The notes under the pieces were generated by a model. The model saw only the letters and a program-made list of their open reading frames with translations, was not told the origin of the DNA and searched no databases. The position numbers and the translations under genes were made by a program. Positions 1 through 7,493 of a DNA stretch of 45,536 nt are shown here, piece by piece (position 1 is the first letter of the stretch; every line of letters begins with the position of its first letter). Origin of the DNA: Solibacteraceae bacterium (GTDB lineage Bacteria; Acidobacteriota; Terriglobia; Bryobacterales; Bryobacteraceae); assembly GCA_021324015.1 (NCBI GenBank), contig JAJPJX010000054.1, forward strand, positions 1 to 45,536, in the 5' to 3' direction.

Positions 1-1
1 C

Positions 2-106
2 CTCTCCGAATACGCACGATTTGTGGTGGAGACCTTTCAGACCCCTTCACTGATTCAGAATGAGTTAGCTTGCCGCCGACCCCATCAACTGCGAAAGACG
101 GGCTAG
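2..106 (+). other. Possible 3' end of an open frame entering from the left edge
   Basis: An open frame runs in from the window edge and stops at a TAG at 104-106, giving about 34 residues with no start in view. Its first 21 residues are of mixed, protein-like composition, but I recognise no family. It overlaps the 3' end of the truncated minus-strand amidohydrolase. It could be the tail of a real neighbouring gene whose arrival removed the end of that amidohydrolase, or it could be chance. Sequence to the left is needed to decide. Confidence 0.2.
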
Positions 107-730
107 CTCGCGGAGTGCAGTTTGTGCCGCGCCGCGTGCCGCCGGATCTCCCGGCCAATCAAACGGCAGGTGATTGATCACAATGCGCAGCCGCGGAATA
201 CGGTCCGTCAGGCGAACCAAACCAACGAGCATGGAGGGATCCCCGATGGCATCGAGTTCGAGGCCGGCATCCGCCAGGCGCTTTAAATCGTCGAGGTAAG
301 CAGGCTGCTGGAGGCCTTCGGAGACGCCTTTTCCGTTGAGCCGAATGCCGCGAAACAGCGGATTCCGGTGAAACCGTGCCAGATGGGCGCGGAATTCCGG
401 TCTGCCGCACTCCAGGTGTCCGACTGTGCCCACAATGATTGGCTCGCGCGCCGCCAGGTCCAGGATCCACTGATTGTCTTCCAGCCACGGGCTGGCCTCC
501 ACCACGATTGCGCCGGTGATAGCAAACGAGCGGGTAAGCTTGCGGAACTCTTCCGGCAGGACCGTTCGATAAAGAATCTTCTCCGTTTTGGCCGGCCACG
601 GCACGCCCTGCGGGCGGGAGGGATCGTAGAAATGCAAGTGCGTATCAATGATGTAGCGGGGCGTCGTGGTGTAGGCGCGGCCGGCGGCAGAGGCTGCGGC
701 AGCGGCAGCCAGAAAGGTGCGGCGTTGCAT
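65..730 (-). pseudogene. Amidohydrolase-2 family metal-dependent hydrolase, C-terminally truncated
   Basis: The 221-residue product begins with a Tat-like signal (MQRRTFL followed by an Ala-rich stretch), then the family's first metal motif, DTHLHFYDP near residue 30. Later blocks are also typical of the family: VGTVGHLECG, GIRLNG, and VINHLPFDWPG near residue 186. Members of this TIM-barrel family (lactonase or decarboxylase-like) usually run to about 280-300 residues and end with a catalytic Asp in a G-[ST]-[DN]-W-P type motif. Here the reading frame ends just after the seventh strand region, in a tail (SQLMGSAAS) unlike the family, and no frame downstream restores it within the window. I infer a truncated, probably inactive protein. 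The substrate is not predictable. A TAAGAT hexamer lies 6 nt before the start, and panE lies 19 bp upstream on the same strand. Confidence 0.7.
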
Positions 731-736
731 GCTGCC

Positions 737-742
737 ATCTTA
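737..742 (-). promoter_or_regulatory. -10-like TAAGAT, 6 nt before the amidohydrolase start
   Basis: TAAGAT on the minus strand is separated from the ATG at 730 by exactly six bases, with no Shine-Dalgarno-like sequence between them. This is the arrangement expected of a leaderless transcript. I see no convincing -35. Confidence 0.4.
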
Positions 743-749
743 GACCTTT

Positions 750-1679
750 CTATTGCCCCACACGGCTCCGCCCGGGAGCCCAGGGAGCGAGCAGGCCGGC
801 GATGACGCGGTTGAGTGGCGTCGGGACACCAAGCGACTCCCCCAAGCGAACGACTGCACCGCTCAGCCATGCCAGTTCCATACGGTTCCCCCGTTCCAGG
901 TCATTGTGCATGGAAGAAGTCATGCTCTCCGGCAGGCTGTCACAGAAAGACAGGCGGTCCGCCGCATAGCTTTGAGCCAGGGGGATCCCCTTCGCCCGGC
1001 CGACGCAGACCACTTCCTCCATCACCCCGAAGAGCAGGCGGCGGGTCTCGGGATGGGAGCGGACGATCCCGATGGGCGCCCGGACGGAAGTGGTCAGGGC
1101 GCTAAGGCCCACCAGGAAAACAAATTTCTCCCAGATGGTTTTCTCGATCGAGGGGCTGATCTCCGAGTCGATGCGGGCTTCCCGGCAGGCCTCCAGGAAA
1201 GCGTTCGCGGATCCAGCCGGTGCGCCACCATCGCCAAACACCAGTTTTTGCATCCGGCCTGTGTGCGCGATCACTCCCGGCGAGGCCACCTGGGAAGCGA
1301 TATAGCAAACGCCGCCAGGCACGTGCCCACGCGGCAGGATGGATCGCAGGATGTCGTCCTTTTCCACCCCGTTCTGGAGCGAGATGACCAGTGTGTCCGG
1401 CGCCAGCAAAGGATCAAGGGCGCGCGCGGCGGACTCCGTATCCCAGAGCTTCACGGCGAACAGGACGATATCCACCGGGCCGATGCGGGCAGGGTCGCCG
1501 GTGGCGTGGACCGGATGGAGGCGCAAGTCACCGAGGCTGCTGCGCACTTCCAGCCCATTGCGGGACATGGCTTCCAGGTGGGCGCCGCGGGCCAGGAAAT
1601 GCACACTTTGTCCGGCGGCGGCCAGACGCGCCCCAAAATACCCCCCGACCCCTCCCGACCCCATCACCGCGATGCGCAT
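750..1679 (-). CDS. Ketopantoate reductase family protein (ApbA/PanE type)
   Basis: This 309-residue protein has the length and layout of 2-dehydropantoate 2-reductases. It has an N-terminal Rossmann motif GSGGVG at residues 7-12, the family signature VISLQNGVEKDDIL around residue 100, and a helical C-terminal domain starting at EKTIWEKFVFLVGLSALTT, which carries the conserved Lys. The classic enzyme reduces ketopantoate to pantoate with NADPH in coenzyme A synthesis, in the cytoplasm. Many paralogues of this fold act on other 2-keto acids, and no panB or panC is nearby, so I give no gene symbol. The start is supported by a TATACT hexamer nine bases upstream. Divergent from the redoxin gene. 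Confidence 0.85.
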   Translation of the reverse strand: MRIAVMGSGGVGGYFGARLAAAGQSVHFLARGAHLEAMSRNGLEVRSSLGDLRLHPVHATGDPARIGPVDIVLFAVKLWDTESAARALDPLLAPDTLVISLQNGVEKDDILRSILPRGHVPGGVCYIASQVASPGVIAHTGRMQKLVFGDGGAPAGSANAFLEACREARIDSEISPSIEKTIWEKFVFLVGLSALTTSVRAPIGIVRSHPETRRLLFGVMEEVVCVGRAKGIPLAQSYAADRLSFCDSLPESMTSSMHNDLERGNRMELAWLSGAVVRLGESLGVPTPLNRVIAGLLAPWAPGRSRVGQ

Positions 1680-1688
1680 CAGACTCTC

Positions 1689-1694
1689 AGTATA
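1689..1694 (-). promoter_or_regulatory. -10-like TATACT before the PanE-like gene
   Basis: TATACT on the minus strand matches the -10 consensus at five of six positions and lies nine bases before the ATG at 1679. There is no clear Shine-Dalgarno sequence. The predicted transcript would have a leader of only a few bases. Confidence 0.4.
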
Positions 1695-1751
1695 CCGGCG
1701 GACCTCTCCGCTCGACCGGCAAGGCGCCTGTTATGCTGTTGGGAAGAAACT

Positions 1752-2327
1752 ATGGCACTCACCGAATCTACCATGCCGGGCCTCGGCACTTCCGCGCCTG
1801 CGTTTCAGCTTCCTGATGTAGTGTCCGGGCAAACGATCTCGCTCGAAACCTACGCGGACAGCAACGCGCTTCTGGTGGTGTTCATCAGCCGGCACTGTCC
1901 GTACGTGCAGCATGTCAAGGAAGAACTGGCGCGCCTGGGGAAGGATTACGCCGGCAAGCCGCTGGGGATCGTAGCGATCTGTTCGAACGACGCGGCCAAT
2001 TACCCGGAGGACGCACCCGAGCGGCTGAAGCAGTTGGCGCTGGAGTTGGATTGGTGCTTCCCGGTCTGCTATGACGAGAGCCAGGATATCGCGCGCGCAT
2101 ATCGTGCCGCCTGCACCCCTGATTTCTTCCTCTACGATGGCTCGCGGCAATTGGTTTATCGCGGGCAGTTAGACGACAGCCGGCCGGGGAACGGAGTGCC
2201 CGTGACCGGCAGGGACCTTCGCGCGGCGATCGATGCGGTGCTCGCGGGGAGCCCGGCGGCGGCCAAACAAAGGCCCAGCATCGGCTGCAACATCAAGTGG
2301 AAACCGGGCAACGAGCCGCGGTACTGA
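1752..2327 (+). CDS. Thioredoxin-fold redoxin (AhpC/TSA-like) lacking the first CxxC cysteine
   Basis: The 191-residue protein has the thioredoxin fold pattern of the AhpC/TSA-redoxin family. An N-terminal APAFQLPDV segment is followed by strand VVFISRHCPYVQHV and the later block ACTPDFFLYD, which precedes the cis-Pro strand. Related redoxins usually read C-N-H-C-P-Y at the active site. Here the first Cys is replaced, giving S46-R-H-C49, so a two-Cys disulfide exchange at this site is not possible, though other Cys residues lie further on (around 73, 103 and 107). It has no signal peptide and is probably cytoplasmic. The ATG at 1752 is preferred because GGGAAG lies just upstream and the fold begins soon after; the open frame extends much further upstream but is antisense to panE. 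A cupin gene follows 22 bp downstream. Confidence 0.8.
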   Translation: MALTESTMPGLGTSAPAFQLPDVVSGQTISLETYADSNALLVVFISRHCPYVQHVKEELARLGKDYAGKPLGIVAICSNDAANYPEDAPERLKQLALELDWCFPVCYDESQDIARAYRAACTPDFFLYDGSRQLVYRGQLDDSRPGNGVPVTGRDLRAAIDAVLAGSPAAAKQRPSIGCNIKWKPGNEPRY

Positions 2328-2349
2328 GGGGCGGCCGGAAGGAGATGGT

Positions 2350-2772
2350 ATGAACTGCTCACGCCGGGATTTGCGGTTTCTGCTGCCTGCGCTGGCGGCT
2401 GCCGGGGCTGCCGGCGAAGCGGCGGCCCTGCCATCGAAGACTTATCGGTTCGAGGATCTGCCGGTGCGCGCCAACGGCCCGAACCGCTCGCGCCCGATCC
2501 TGAATGGCGCCACCCATACCGGATACCCCATCGAGCTGCACATGACCGAACTAGCTCCCGGCCAGGCGCCGCATCCGCCGCATCACCACGTCCACGAAGA
2601 GATGGTTCTCATCCACGAGGGGATTCTGAAAGTGACCATCTCCGGAAAGAGCGTGCAAATGGGACCGGGTTCGGTCGCGTATGTGGCGTCCAATGAGGAG
2701 CACGGCTGGCGCAACGTGGGCGGCAGCCGGGCGCGATACTTTGTTTTCGCCCTCGGCGGCGACAAGGCCTGA
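2350..2772 (+). CDS. Exported cupin-domain protein
   Basis: This 140-residue protein starts with a twin-Arg-containing signal (SRRDLRFLLPALAAAG) and then one small beta-barrel cupin domain. The first cupin motif is visible as HPPHHHVHEEMVLIHEG (residues 75-91), which supplies His and Glu metal ligands. The second motif contains SNEEHGWRNVG with H118. Cupins of this single-domain type bind a metal and a small ligand, and some are dioxygenases or isomerases. Nothing here identifies the substrate. The start is fixed by AAGGAGA placed a few bases before the ATG. It is likely co-transcribed with the upstream redoxin and possibly with the downstream quinoprotein. Confidence 0.8.
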   Translation: MNCSRRDLRFLLPALAAAGAAGEAAALPSKTYRFEDLPVRANGPNRSRPILNGATHTGYPIELHMTELAPGQAPHPPHHHVHEEMVLIHEGILKVTISGKSVQMGPGSVAYVASNEEHGWRNVGGSRARYFVFALGGDKA

Positions 2773-2813
2773 AGCATTGACTCGCTGAAGCTGTTCTTTT
2801 GAGCCGTCACGCA

Positions 2814-5096
2814 ATGAGGATTCTGGCCCTGCTTCTGCTTCCACCACTCGCGTGGTCACAGACCGCTCCGGGCACATCTTCGATACTGGTTGAGGAGGGG
2901 CGCAAGGCATACGCCGCAAACTGCGCCGCCTGCCATGGCTCCGACGCCGAGGGGTCGGACCAGGGGCCGGCGCTGGCCGGCAATCGCAGGCTGCGGGCGC
3001 GTTCCGCACAACAGATCCGCGCTTTCATCTACCAGGGGCGGCCCTCCTCGGGGATGCCCGCGTTTCACCTCCCCGGCCCGCAACTGGATGCCCTCACAGC
3101 GTTCGTGCATTCGTTGAATTCGCCGGCTGCCGAGAGCTCTCCTCCCGGGTCGGCGCCAGCCGGAGAGCGCTATGTGATGGAGACCGGAAGGTGCCTCGCG
3201 TGTCACATGATTCTGGGTAAGGGCGCCGCCGTGGGCCCCGATCTTTCGGAGGCCGGCCGGGAACTCTCGGTCAGCGATTTGAGGGAGTCGTTGCTCAACC
3301 CCAGCGCGCATCTCAGCCCCGGATACCAAATCGTCGTCGTGAGACTTCGGAACGGAGGAACGATGCGCGGGTTTGCCAGGGCCAGAAGCAACTTCGATCT
3401 GCAACTCCAGGATCTCGACGGGCGGTTCCACATGCTGCGGCAAGACCAGATTGCAGATCTCCGGGAGGAACGGCAGTCCCTGATGCCGGCCTTTTCCGGA
3501 AGTCCGGAAGAGTTGCGCGACGTCATCGCCTACTTGAGTACCCTGACCGGCGTGCAGCCGGGTGCTCCCGCCGAACCCGCGCGGGAGCAGCGGTCCGGCG
3601 CGGCCGACATCGGCTTTGCGCGAATTCGCAATCCTGAGCCCGGGGACTGGCTCACCTACAACGGCAACCTGGACGGGAACCGCTATAGCCCGCTCACGCA
3701 AATCAACGCCTCGAACGTAAGCCGGCTACGCGTCCAATGGGTTTTTCCGATCGATCACTTCGGCCTGGAGGTCACGCCCCTGGTTGCTGATGGGATCATG
3801 TACATCACCGGTCCGAATCAGGTTCTGGCACTGGACGCGGCCACCGGACGCATGATTTGGAAATACTCCCGCCCGCGCACGCCAGGGCTGATCGGTGACG
3901 CGTCCCTGGGCACCAACCGCGGCGTGGCCGTTTTGGGAGACAAGGTATTCATGATGACGGACAACGCGCACCTGATCGCGTTGAACCGCGTCACCGGCAG
4001 TCTGGTGTGGGAGGTGGTCACGCCGGAGGAGCAGCAGCACTACGGTTCCACGGTGGCTCCGCTGGCCGTGAAGGACACCATCATCGCGGGCGTTTCCGGT
4101 GGAGACCGCGGGATTCGCGGCTTCCTGGCCTGCTATAAGGCCGCGACCGGCGAGCGGCTCTGGCGGCGCTGGACGATTCCATTGAAGGGCGAACCCGGGT
4201 CCGAGACCTGGGGGAGCAAAGAGCCGCTGTTCGGGGGAGGAGCCACCTGGCTCACCGGCGCTTATGACCCGGCGACCGATACCCTCTATTGGCCGACCGG
4301 CAACCCCTATCCGGATTCCGACGACCACGACCGGCCGGGAGACAACCTGTTCAGCAATTGCATTCTGGCGTTGGATCCCCAAACCGGCGCGCTGAAGTGG
4401 CACTACCAGTTCACGCCGCACGACGTTCACGATTGGGACGCCACGGAGCCGCCGGTGCTGGTGGATACGGAGTATCACGGCCGCAAGCGAAAACTGCTGC
4501 TGCACGCGGACCGCAACGGGTTCTTCTATGTGCTCGACCGGGAAGAAGGACAGGTACTGCTGGCCACACAGTTCGTGCGGCGTCTGACCTGGGCGCGGGG
4601 CATCGGCCCGGACGGCCGCCCACAGCTTCTGCCCGAGACGGATTCCGCCGAGGACTGCCCGATGAACGCCGCGAACTGGAACTCGGCGGCGTACAGCCCG
4701 TCCACGCGCCTGTATTACGTGCTGACTCTCGAGGAGTGCCGCGCCAGTAGACAGCCGGGCGCGTGGAAATCCGCCGCTCCCGAGGAAGCGCCGCAGAAAG
4801 TTTTACGGGCCATCAACATAGACACCGGCGACGTGGCGTGGGAAATACCGCAGATCGGCTCAGTCTACCCGAAAACATGGCCCGGGATCCTGGCAACGGC
4901 CGGAGGCCTCGTGTTCTATGGCGATCCCAATGGAGCCTTCGCCGCGGCGGGCCAGCGCGACGGAAAAGTGCTCTGGCACTTTCCCACCAATGTGTACATG
5001 AAGGCGTCCCCCATGACGTACATGTTGGCGGGCAAGCAGTATGTCGCTGTCGCCGCTGGCCCGAATATCCTGTGTTTCGGGCTGTCATCCGACTAA
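2814..5096 (+). CDS. PQQ-dependent dehydrogenase with two N-terminal haem c domains
   Basis: The 760-residue exported protein (signal peptide at residues 1-16) has three parts. A class I cytochrome c domain carries C37-A-A-C-H41 and a probable Met81 ligand. A second haem domain carries C127-L-A-C-H131, followed by GPDLSEAGRELS and RLRNGGTMRGF, which matches the putative haem-binding domain common in Planctomycetes and Acidobacteria. From about residue 265 comes a quinoprotein beta-propeller (GDWLTYNGNLDGNRYSPL, then repeated W-docking motifs and TPHDVHDWDA). Quinoproteins of this kind oxidise alcohols or sugars in the periplasm; the fused haems would pass electrons on to the respiratory chain. 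The ATG at 2814 is chosen over the TTG at 2799 because it opens directly into the signal peptide. The stop overlaps the convergent small gene by 4 bp. Confidence 0.88.
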   Translation: MRILALLLLPPLAWSQTAPGTSSILVEEGRKAYAANCAACHGSDAEGSDQGPALAGNRRLRARSAQQIRAFIYQGRPSSGMPAFHLPGPQLDALTAFVHSLNSPAAESSPPGSAPAGERYVMETGRCLACHMILGKGAAVGPDLSEAGRELSVSDLRESLLNPSAHLSPGYQIVVVRLRNGGTMRGFARARSNFDLQLQDLDGRFHMLRQDQIADLREERQSLMPAFSGSPEELRDVIAYLSTLTGVQPGAPAEPAREQRSGAADIGFARIRNPEPGDWLTYNGNLDGNRYSPLTQINASNVSRLRVQWVFPIDHFGLEVTPLVADGIMYITGPNQVLALDAATGRMIWKYSRPRTPGLIGDASLGTNRGVAVLGDKVFMMTDNAHLIALNRVTGSLVWEVVTPEEQQHYGSTVAPLAVKDTIIAGVSGGDRGIRGFLACYKAATGERLWRRWTIPLKGEPGSETWGSKEPLFGGGATWLTGAYDPATDTLYWPTGNPYPDSDDHDRPGDNLFSNCILALDPQTGALKWHYQFTPHDVHDWDATEPPVLVDTEYHGRKRKLLLHADRNGFFYVLDREEGQVLLATQFVRRLTWARGIGPDGRPQLLPETDSAEDCPMNAANWNSAAYSPSTRLYYVLTLEECRASRQPGAWKSAAPEEAPQKVLRAINIDTGDVAWEIPQIGSVYPKTWPGILATAGGLVFYGDPNGAFAAAGQRDGKVLWHFPTNVYMKASPMTYMLAGKQYVAVAAGPNILCFGLSSD

Positions 5097-5416
5097 GCCT
5101 GGCCGGTGAACACAATAACCAACAGCGCGCTCCCGCCCTCCAGGCTGCGTTCCTCATAAGCGGTTGGGCCGTGAATCCCGCGGCGCGCCAGCACCCGGCG
5201 CACCAGTTGGTGCAGGGATTCCAGGGTGGTTCCCGGAGTCACGTTGCCCAACACCAGGCGCGTACCGTTCACGGTGCTCAGGTCGAATACCTGCGGGGTG
5301 CCGGCCGTAAGGCGGGCGCGCGCCACGGCCCTCGATTCCGCAAGCTGGTTCCAGGTCACAATGAAATCGAAGGCACCTAGAGGAATTCCGCCAGGGATCT
5401 CAAGCTGATAGTCCAT
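5093..5416 (-). CDS. Hypothetical protein, translationally coupled to the DUF1684 gene
   Basis: A 107-residue protein of unknown family, with no signal peptide and no membrane segment. It begins MDYQLEIPGG, has mixed alpha/beta composition, and ends with a hydrophobic strand (ALLVIVFTGQA). The ATG at 5416 shares its A with the TAA of the upstream DUF1684 gene (TAATG), a strong sign of coupling and a reason to reject the longer frame to 5515. It may act with, or simply be co-expressed with, that protein. I assign no function. Confidence 0.65.
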   Translation of the reverse strand: MDYQLEIPGGIPLGAFDFIVTWNQLAESRAVARARLTAGTPQVFDLSTVNGTRLVLGNVTPGTTLESLHQLVRRVLARRGIHGPTAYEERSLEGGSALLVIVFTGQA

Positions 5417-6198
5417 TAGTGGTTTCCGTAGCGCAGTTCGCCGGCCTCTATGCGCACCGGCAGGCGGTTCTGCGCGGGCGGCAACGGGCAGGTGGCGTAA
5501 GGCGTGAAGGCGCATGGCGGATTATAGGCCTCATTGAAATCCAGGATCACCTTCCCGTCTTCCGGTGCGCGGGCATCCAGGAATCTGCCGGCGCCGTAGG
5601 TTTCTTTGCGGCTGGTCAGATCGCTGAAAATGAAGAACAATTCCTTGCCGGCGGGGTCTTCCAACACCGGATAAAGCCGGACCTCTTTCCCGTGGAGCCG
5701 AAAGATTGCGTAGCCGGGAGAGGGTTCCGGCTGGATCTCGCCGAGGATATTGGGAACCATCAGCTTGCCCGGCTGTTGCACAAAGCGCGCCGTGACGCGG
5801 TAGGCCGGATCCACCGGAAACCAGCGCAGGCCTGTGAACTGGCGGCGATAGGGGCTGTGCAGATCTTTGAGGCGGATACCGAACCTCTCGCCCCGCTGGA
5901 TGACGTATGCCTGCCGGTCTCCCAAGCGGACAATGTCGGGCGATCCGGATGTGTCCGGACGAAGCTGGCGGCTGCGGCCATCCTGTTGGCAGGTCACTGT
6001 TTCGTGATCCAGCCGGAAAACGGCGCCGATCCCCGGGATCTGGTTGGCGCCTTCGTGCAGCCAAAAGAGCCCGGTCACGGACAGCCAGCCCCAATCGGCC
6101 TTCAGGGCCGCTTCGCGCTCAGCTCGCCACGCGCGGATCTCGTCCGGATAGGAGCCGGCAGCGAGCAGCCAGAAGCACAGAAGCGTGGCGGCGCGCAC
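5416..6198 (-). CDS. DUF1684 family exported protein
   Basis: The 260-residue protein has a short signal peptide (MRAATLLCFWLLAAGSYP) and the full DUF1684 pattern. This includes an N-terminal WRAEREAALKADWGWLSVTGLFWLHEG block and the C-terminal signature DFNEAYNPPCAFTPYATCPLPPAQN, with two conserved Cys. The family is widespread in diderms and its biochemical role is unknown; exported members are expected in the periplasm or as lipoproteins. Here no lipobox is evident, although a Cys sits inside the signal at residue 8. The gene follows zapA by 3 bp and is coupled to the downstream unknown by TAATG, so it probably belongs to the rpmI-rplT-zapB-zapA transcript. Confidence 0.85.
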   Translation of the reverse strand: MRAATLLCFWLLAAGSYPDEIRAWRAEREAALKADWGWLSVTGLFWLHEGANQIPGIGAVFRLDHETVTCQQDGRSRQLRPDTSGSPDIVRLGDRQAYVIQRGERFGIRLKDLHSPYRRQFTGLRWFPVDPAYRVTARFVQQPGKLMVPNILGEIQPEPSPGYAIFRLHGKEVRLYPVLEDPAGKELFFIFSDLTSRKETYGAGRFLDARAPEDGKVILDFNEAYNPPCAFTPYATCPLPPAQNRLPVRIEAGELRYGNH

Positions 6199-6201
6199 GG
6201 C

Positions 6202-6516
6202 CTATCCCTGGTTGTCCGCCCCTTCCAAAGCCTGGGCCAGCAGGCCGGCGAACTCCTCCGTCTTGCGGTCGATCCGCTCTTTTAGCCGCGCCAGGTCCTG
6301 CTCCAGGCTGCGCAGGCGGTCGGCCAGGTGTAGAGAAGCCATCACCGCGATGCGCGTGGAATCCGCGTTGGGGGCCTTGGCGGCGATGGAGAGCATAAGC
6401 TCGTCCACGCTCCGCGCGAGTTCCTCGACTTCCCGGGGATCGCCCGCGGAGAGCAGGGTATAAGACTGGCTCAGAATGGTCACTCGGACCGGACGCTTCT
6501 CACCTTCGGCGCCCAC
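6202..6516 (-). CDS. zapA: Cell division protein ZapA
   Basis: At 104 residues this has the normal length and pattern of ZapA. The N-terminal strand VRVTILSQSYTLLSAGDPREVEELARSVDELM is followed by the IAAKAPNADSTRIAVMASLHLADRL helix and a long C-terminal coiled coil rich in Leu, Arg and Glu. ZapA bundles FtsZ filaments and links them to ZapB at mid-cell. The gene lies 4 bp downstream of a small coiled-coil gene that looks like ZapB, so the two partners appear to be co-expressed. Confidence 0.85.
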   Translation of the reverse strand: MGAEGEKRPVRVTILSQSYTLLSAGDPREVEELARSVDELMLSIAAKAPNADSTRIAVMASLHLADRLRSLEQDLARLKERIDRKTEEFAGLLAQALEGADNQG

Positions 6517-6520
6517 GGAA

Positions 6521-6763
6521 TTATCCGACGCTTAGTTGATCGATCTGCCCAAGGAGCTTTTCGATGCGATTGCGAACTTGCTTCCGTTCGGCCTGCAGCG
6601 TCTTGAGCTCCTCGGAGAGCCGGGCTACCTCGGCCTGCGCTTCGGCGGCTTCCTGCTGCGCGGCTTCCTTCTCCTGGCGGAGCCGTTGCACAAGTTGGAC
6701 CGCCTTTTGGATGCGGTCTTCGAGACTACTCAGGGAGTCGGATTCCAGTTCCACCGGCGTCAT
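6521..6763 (-). CDS. Small coiled-coil protein, ZapB-like
   Basis: This 80-residue protein is almost one continuous coiled coil from about residue 13 to 75, with heptads full of Leu, Glu, Gln and Ala (LVQRLRQEKEAAQQEAAEAQ). The size and composition match ZapB, which layers onto ZapA and the Z ring. Coiled coils converge easily, so the family call rests mainly on the position directly upstream of zapA. It starts 3 bp after the rplT stop, so it is probably read from the ribosomal protein transcript. Confidence 0.65.
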   Translation of the reverse strand: MTPVELESDSLSSLEDRIQKAVQLVQRLRQEKEAAQQEAAEAQAEVARLSEELKTLQAERKQVRNRIEKLLGQIDQLSVG

Positions 6764-6766
6764 AAG

Positions 6767-7129
6767 CTACCCCTGTGCCAAGGCGGACTTGGCTTTTTCG
6801 GCCAACGACAAAAATGCCGCTGTGTCATTGGCTGCAATTTCGGCCAGCACTTTGCGATCCAGGTCGATGCCCGCGACTTTCAGGCCGTGCATGAATTTGC
6901 TGTAGCTGATCCCAGCGGCGCGGCAGGCGGCGTTGATGCGCACGATCCACAAGGCGCGGAAGTCGCGCTTCTTGTTCCGGCGCCCGACATAGGCAAACTT
7001 GAGAGCGCGCTCGACCGCTTCCTGGGCGGCGCGGTGCAGCTTGCTCTTGGTCAGAAAATAACCGGACGCGCGCTCCAACGTCTTGTGGCGCGACGCCCTA
7101 CGCTTTGTACCTCGTTTGACTCTGGGCAC
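6767..7129 (-). CDS. rplT: 50S ribosomal protein L20
   Basis: The 120-residue sequence is a clear L20: it opens with [23 protein letters not shown] and contains the conserved [21 protein letters not shown] and [25 protein letters not shown] blocks. L20 binds 23S rRNA early in large-subunit assembly and in many bacteria represses its own operon. The start codon is GTG, supported by AAGGAG seven bases upstream. It lies 81 bp after rpmI on the same strand. In the common bacterial order pheS and pheT follow; here the ZapB-like gene follows directly. Confidence 0.97.
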   Translation of the reverse strand: MPRVKRGTKRRASRHKTLERASGYFLTKSKLHRAAQEAVERALKFAYVGRRNKKRDFRALWIVRINAACRAAGISYSKFMHGLKVAGIDLDRKVLAEIAANDTAAFLSLAEKAKSALAQG

Positions 7130-7210
7130 GTTTTTTCTCCTTTTCGATCAGTCTCCCCTGGGCGGCGGCTCGGGCACGTGCCACGCGCTCCGTCCCCACG
7201 CCCGAATCCT

Positions 7211-7405
7211 CTAATACGGCAGCATGCGCCGCAGCGATGGCTGGTCGGCGGCGTCGGCTACCACGTCACCGTGCAGCTTTCGTTTGCGTTTGCGCGTCTT
7301 CGAGGTCAGAATATGCCGGGCAAACGCGTGGTTGCGCACCACTTTTCCAGTCCCGGTCTTCTTGAACCGCTTGGACGCACCTTTGTGAGTCTTCAGCTTG
7401 GGCAT
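7211..7405 (-). CDS. rpmI: 50S ribosomal protein L35
   Basis: A 64-residue, highly basic protein of standard L35 length, with the conserved [20 protein letters not shown] start and a basic [14 protein letters not shown] region before the RRMLPY end. It is a small component of the large ribosomal subunit. AGGAA lies six bases before the ATG. Usually infC lies just upstream; here the gene upstream is iscS, which ends 88 bp away, so infC has moved elsewhere. Confidence 0.97.
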   Translation of the reverse strand: MPKLKTHKGASKRFKKTGTGKVVRNHAFARHILTSKTRKRKRKLHGDVVADAADQPSLRRMLPY

Positions 7406-7459
7406 AGAATGTTCCTGGATCTAGCGAACAGGTAAGTCTCTGACATCATAGCATTCTTT

Positions 7460-7478
7460 GGGGTGGCGCTTCCACCCC
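7460..7478 (-). terminator. GC-rich hairpin between iscS and rpmI
   Basis: An inverted repeat of seven bases (GGGGTGG / CCACCCC) with a five-base loop lies 16 bp after the iscS stop. It is not followed by a clear U-run on either strand, so it may be a weak or factor-dependent terminator, or a leader structure of the rpmI transcript. Confidence 0.3.
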
Positions 7479-7493
7479 GCCAGGCGGATCTGC

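Noticed and set aside
753-1751. Long forward open frame running into the redoxin
   Set aside because: It is antisense to panE, has the low-complexity, Arg/Gly/Pro/His-rich look of a shadow frame, and the redoxin's own ATG at 1752 has a good upstream site.
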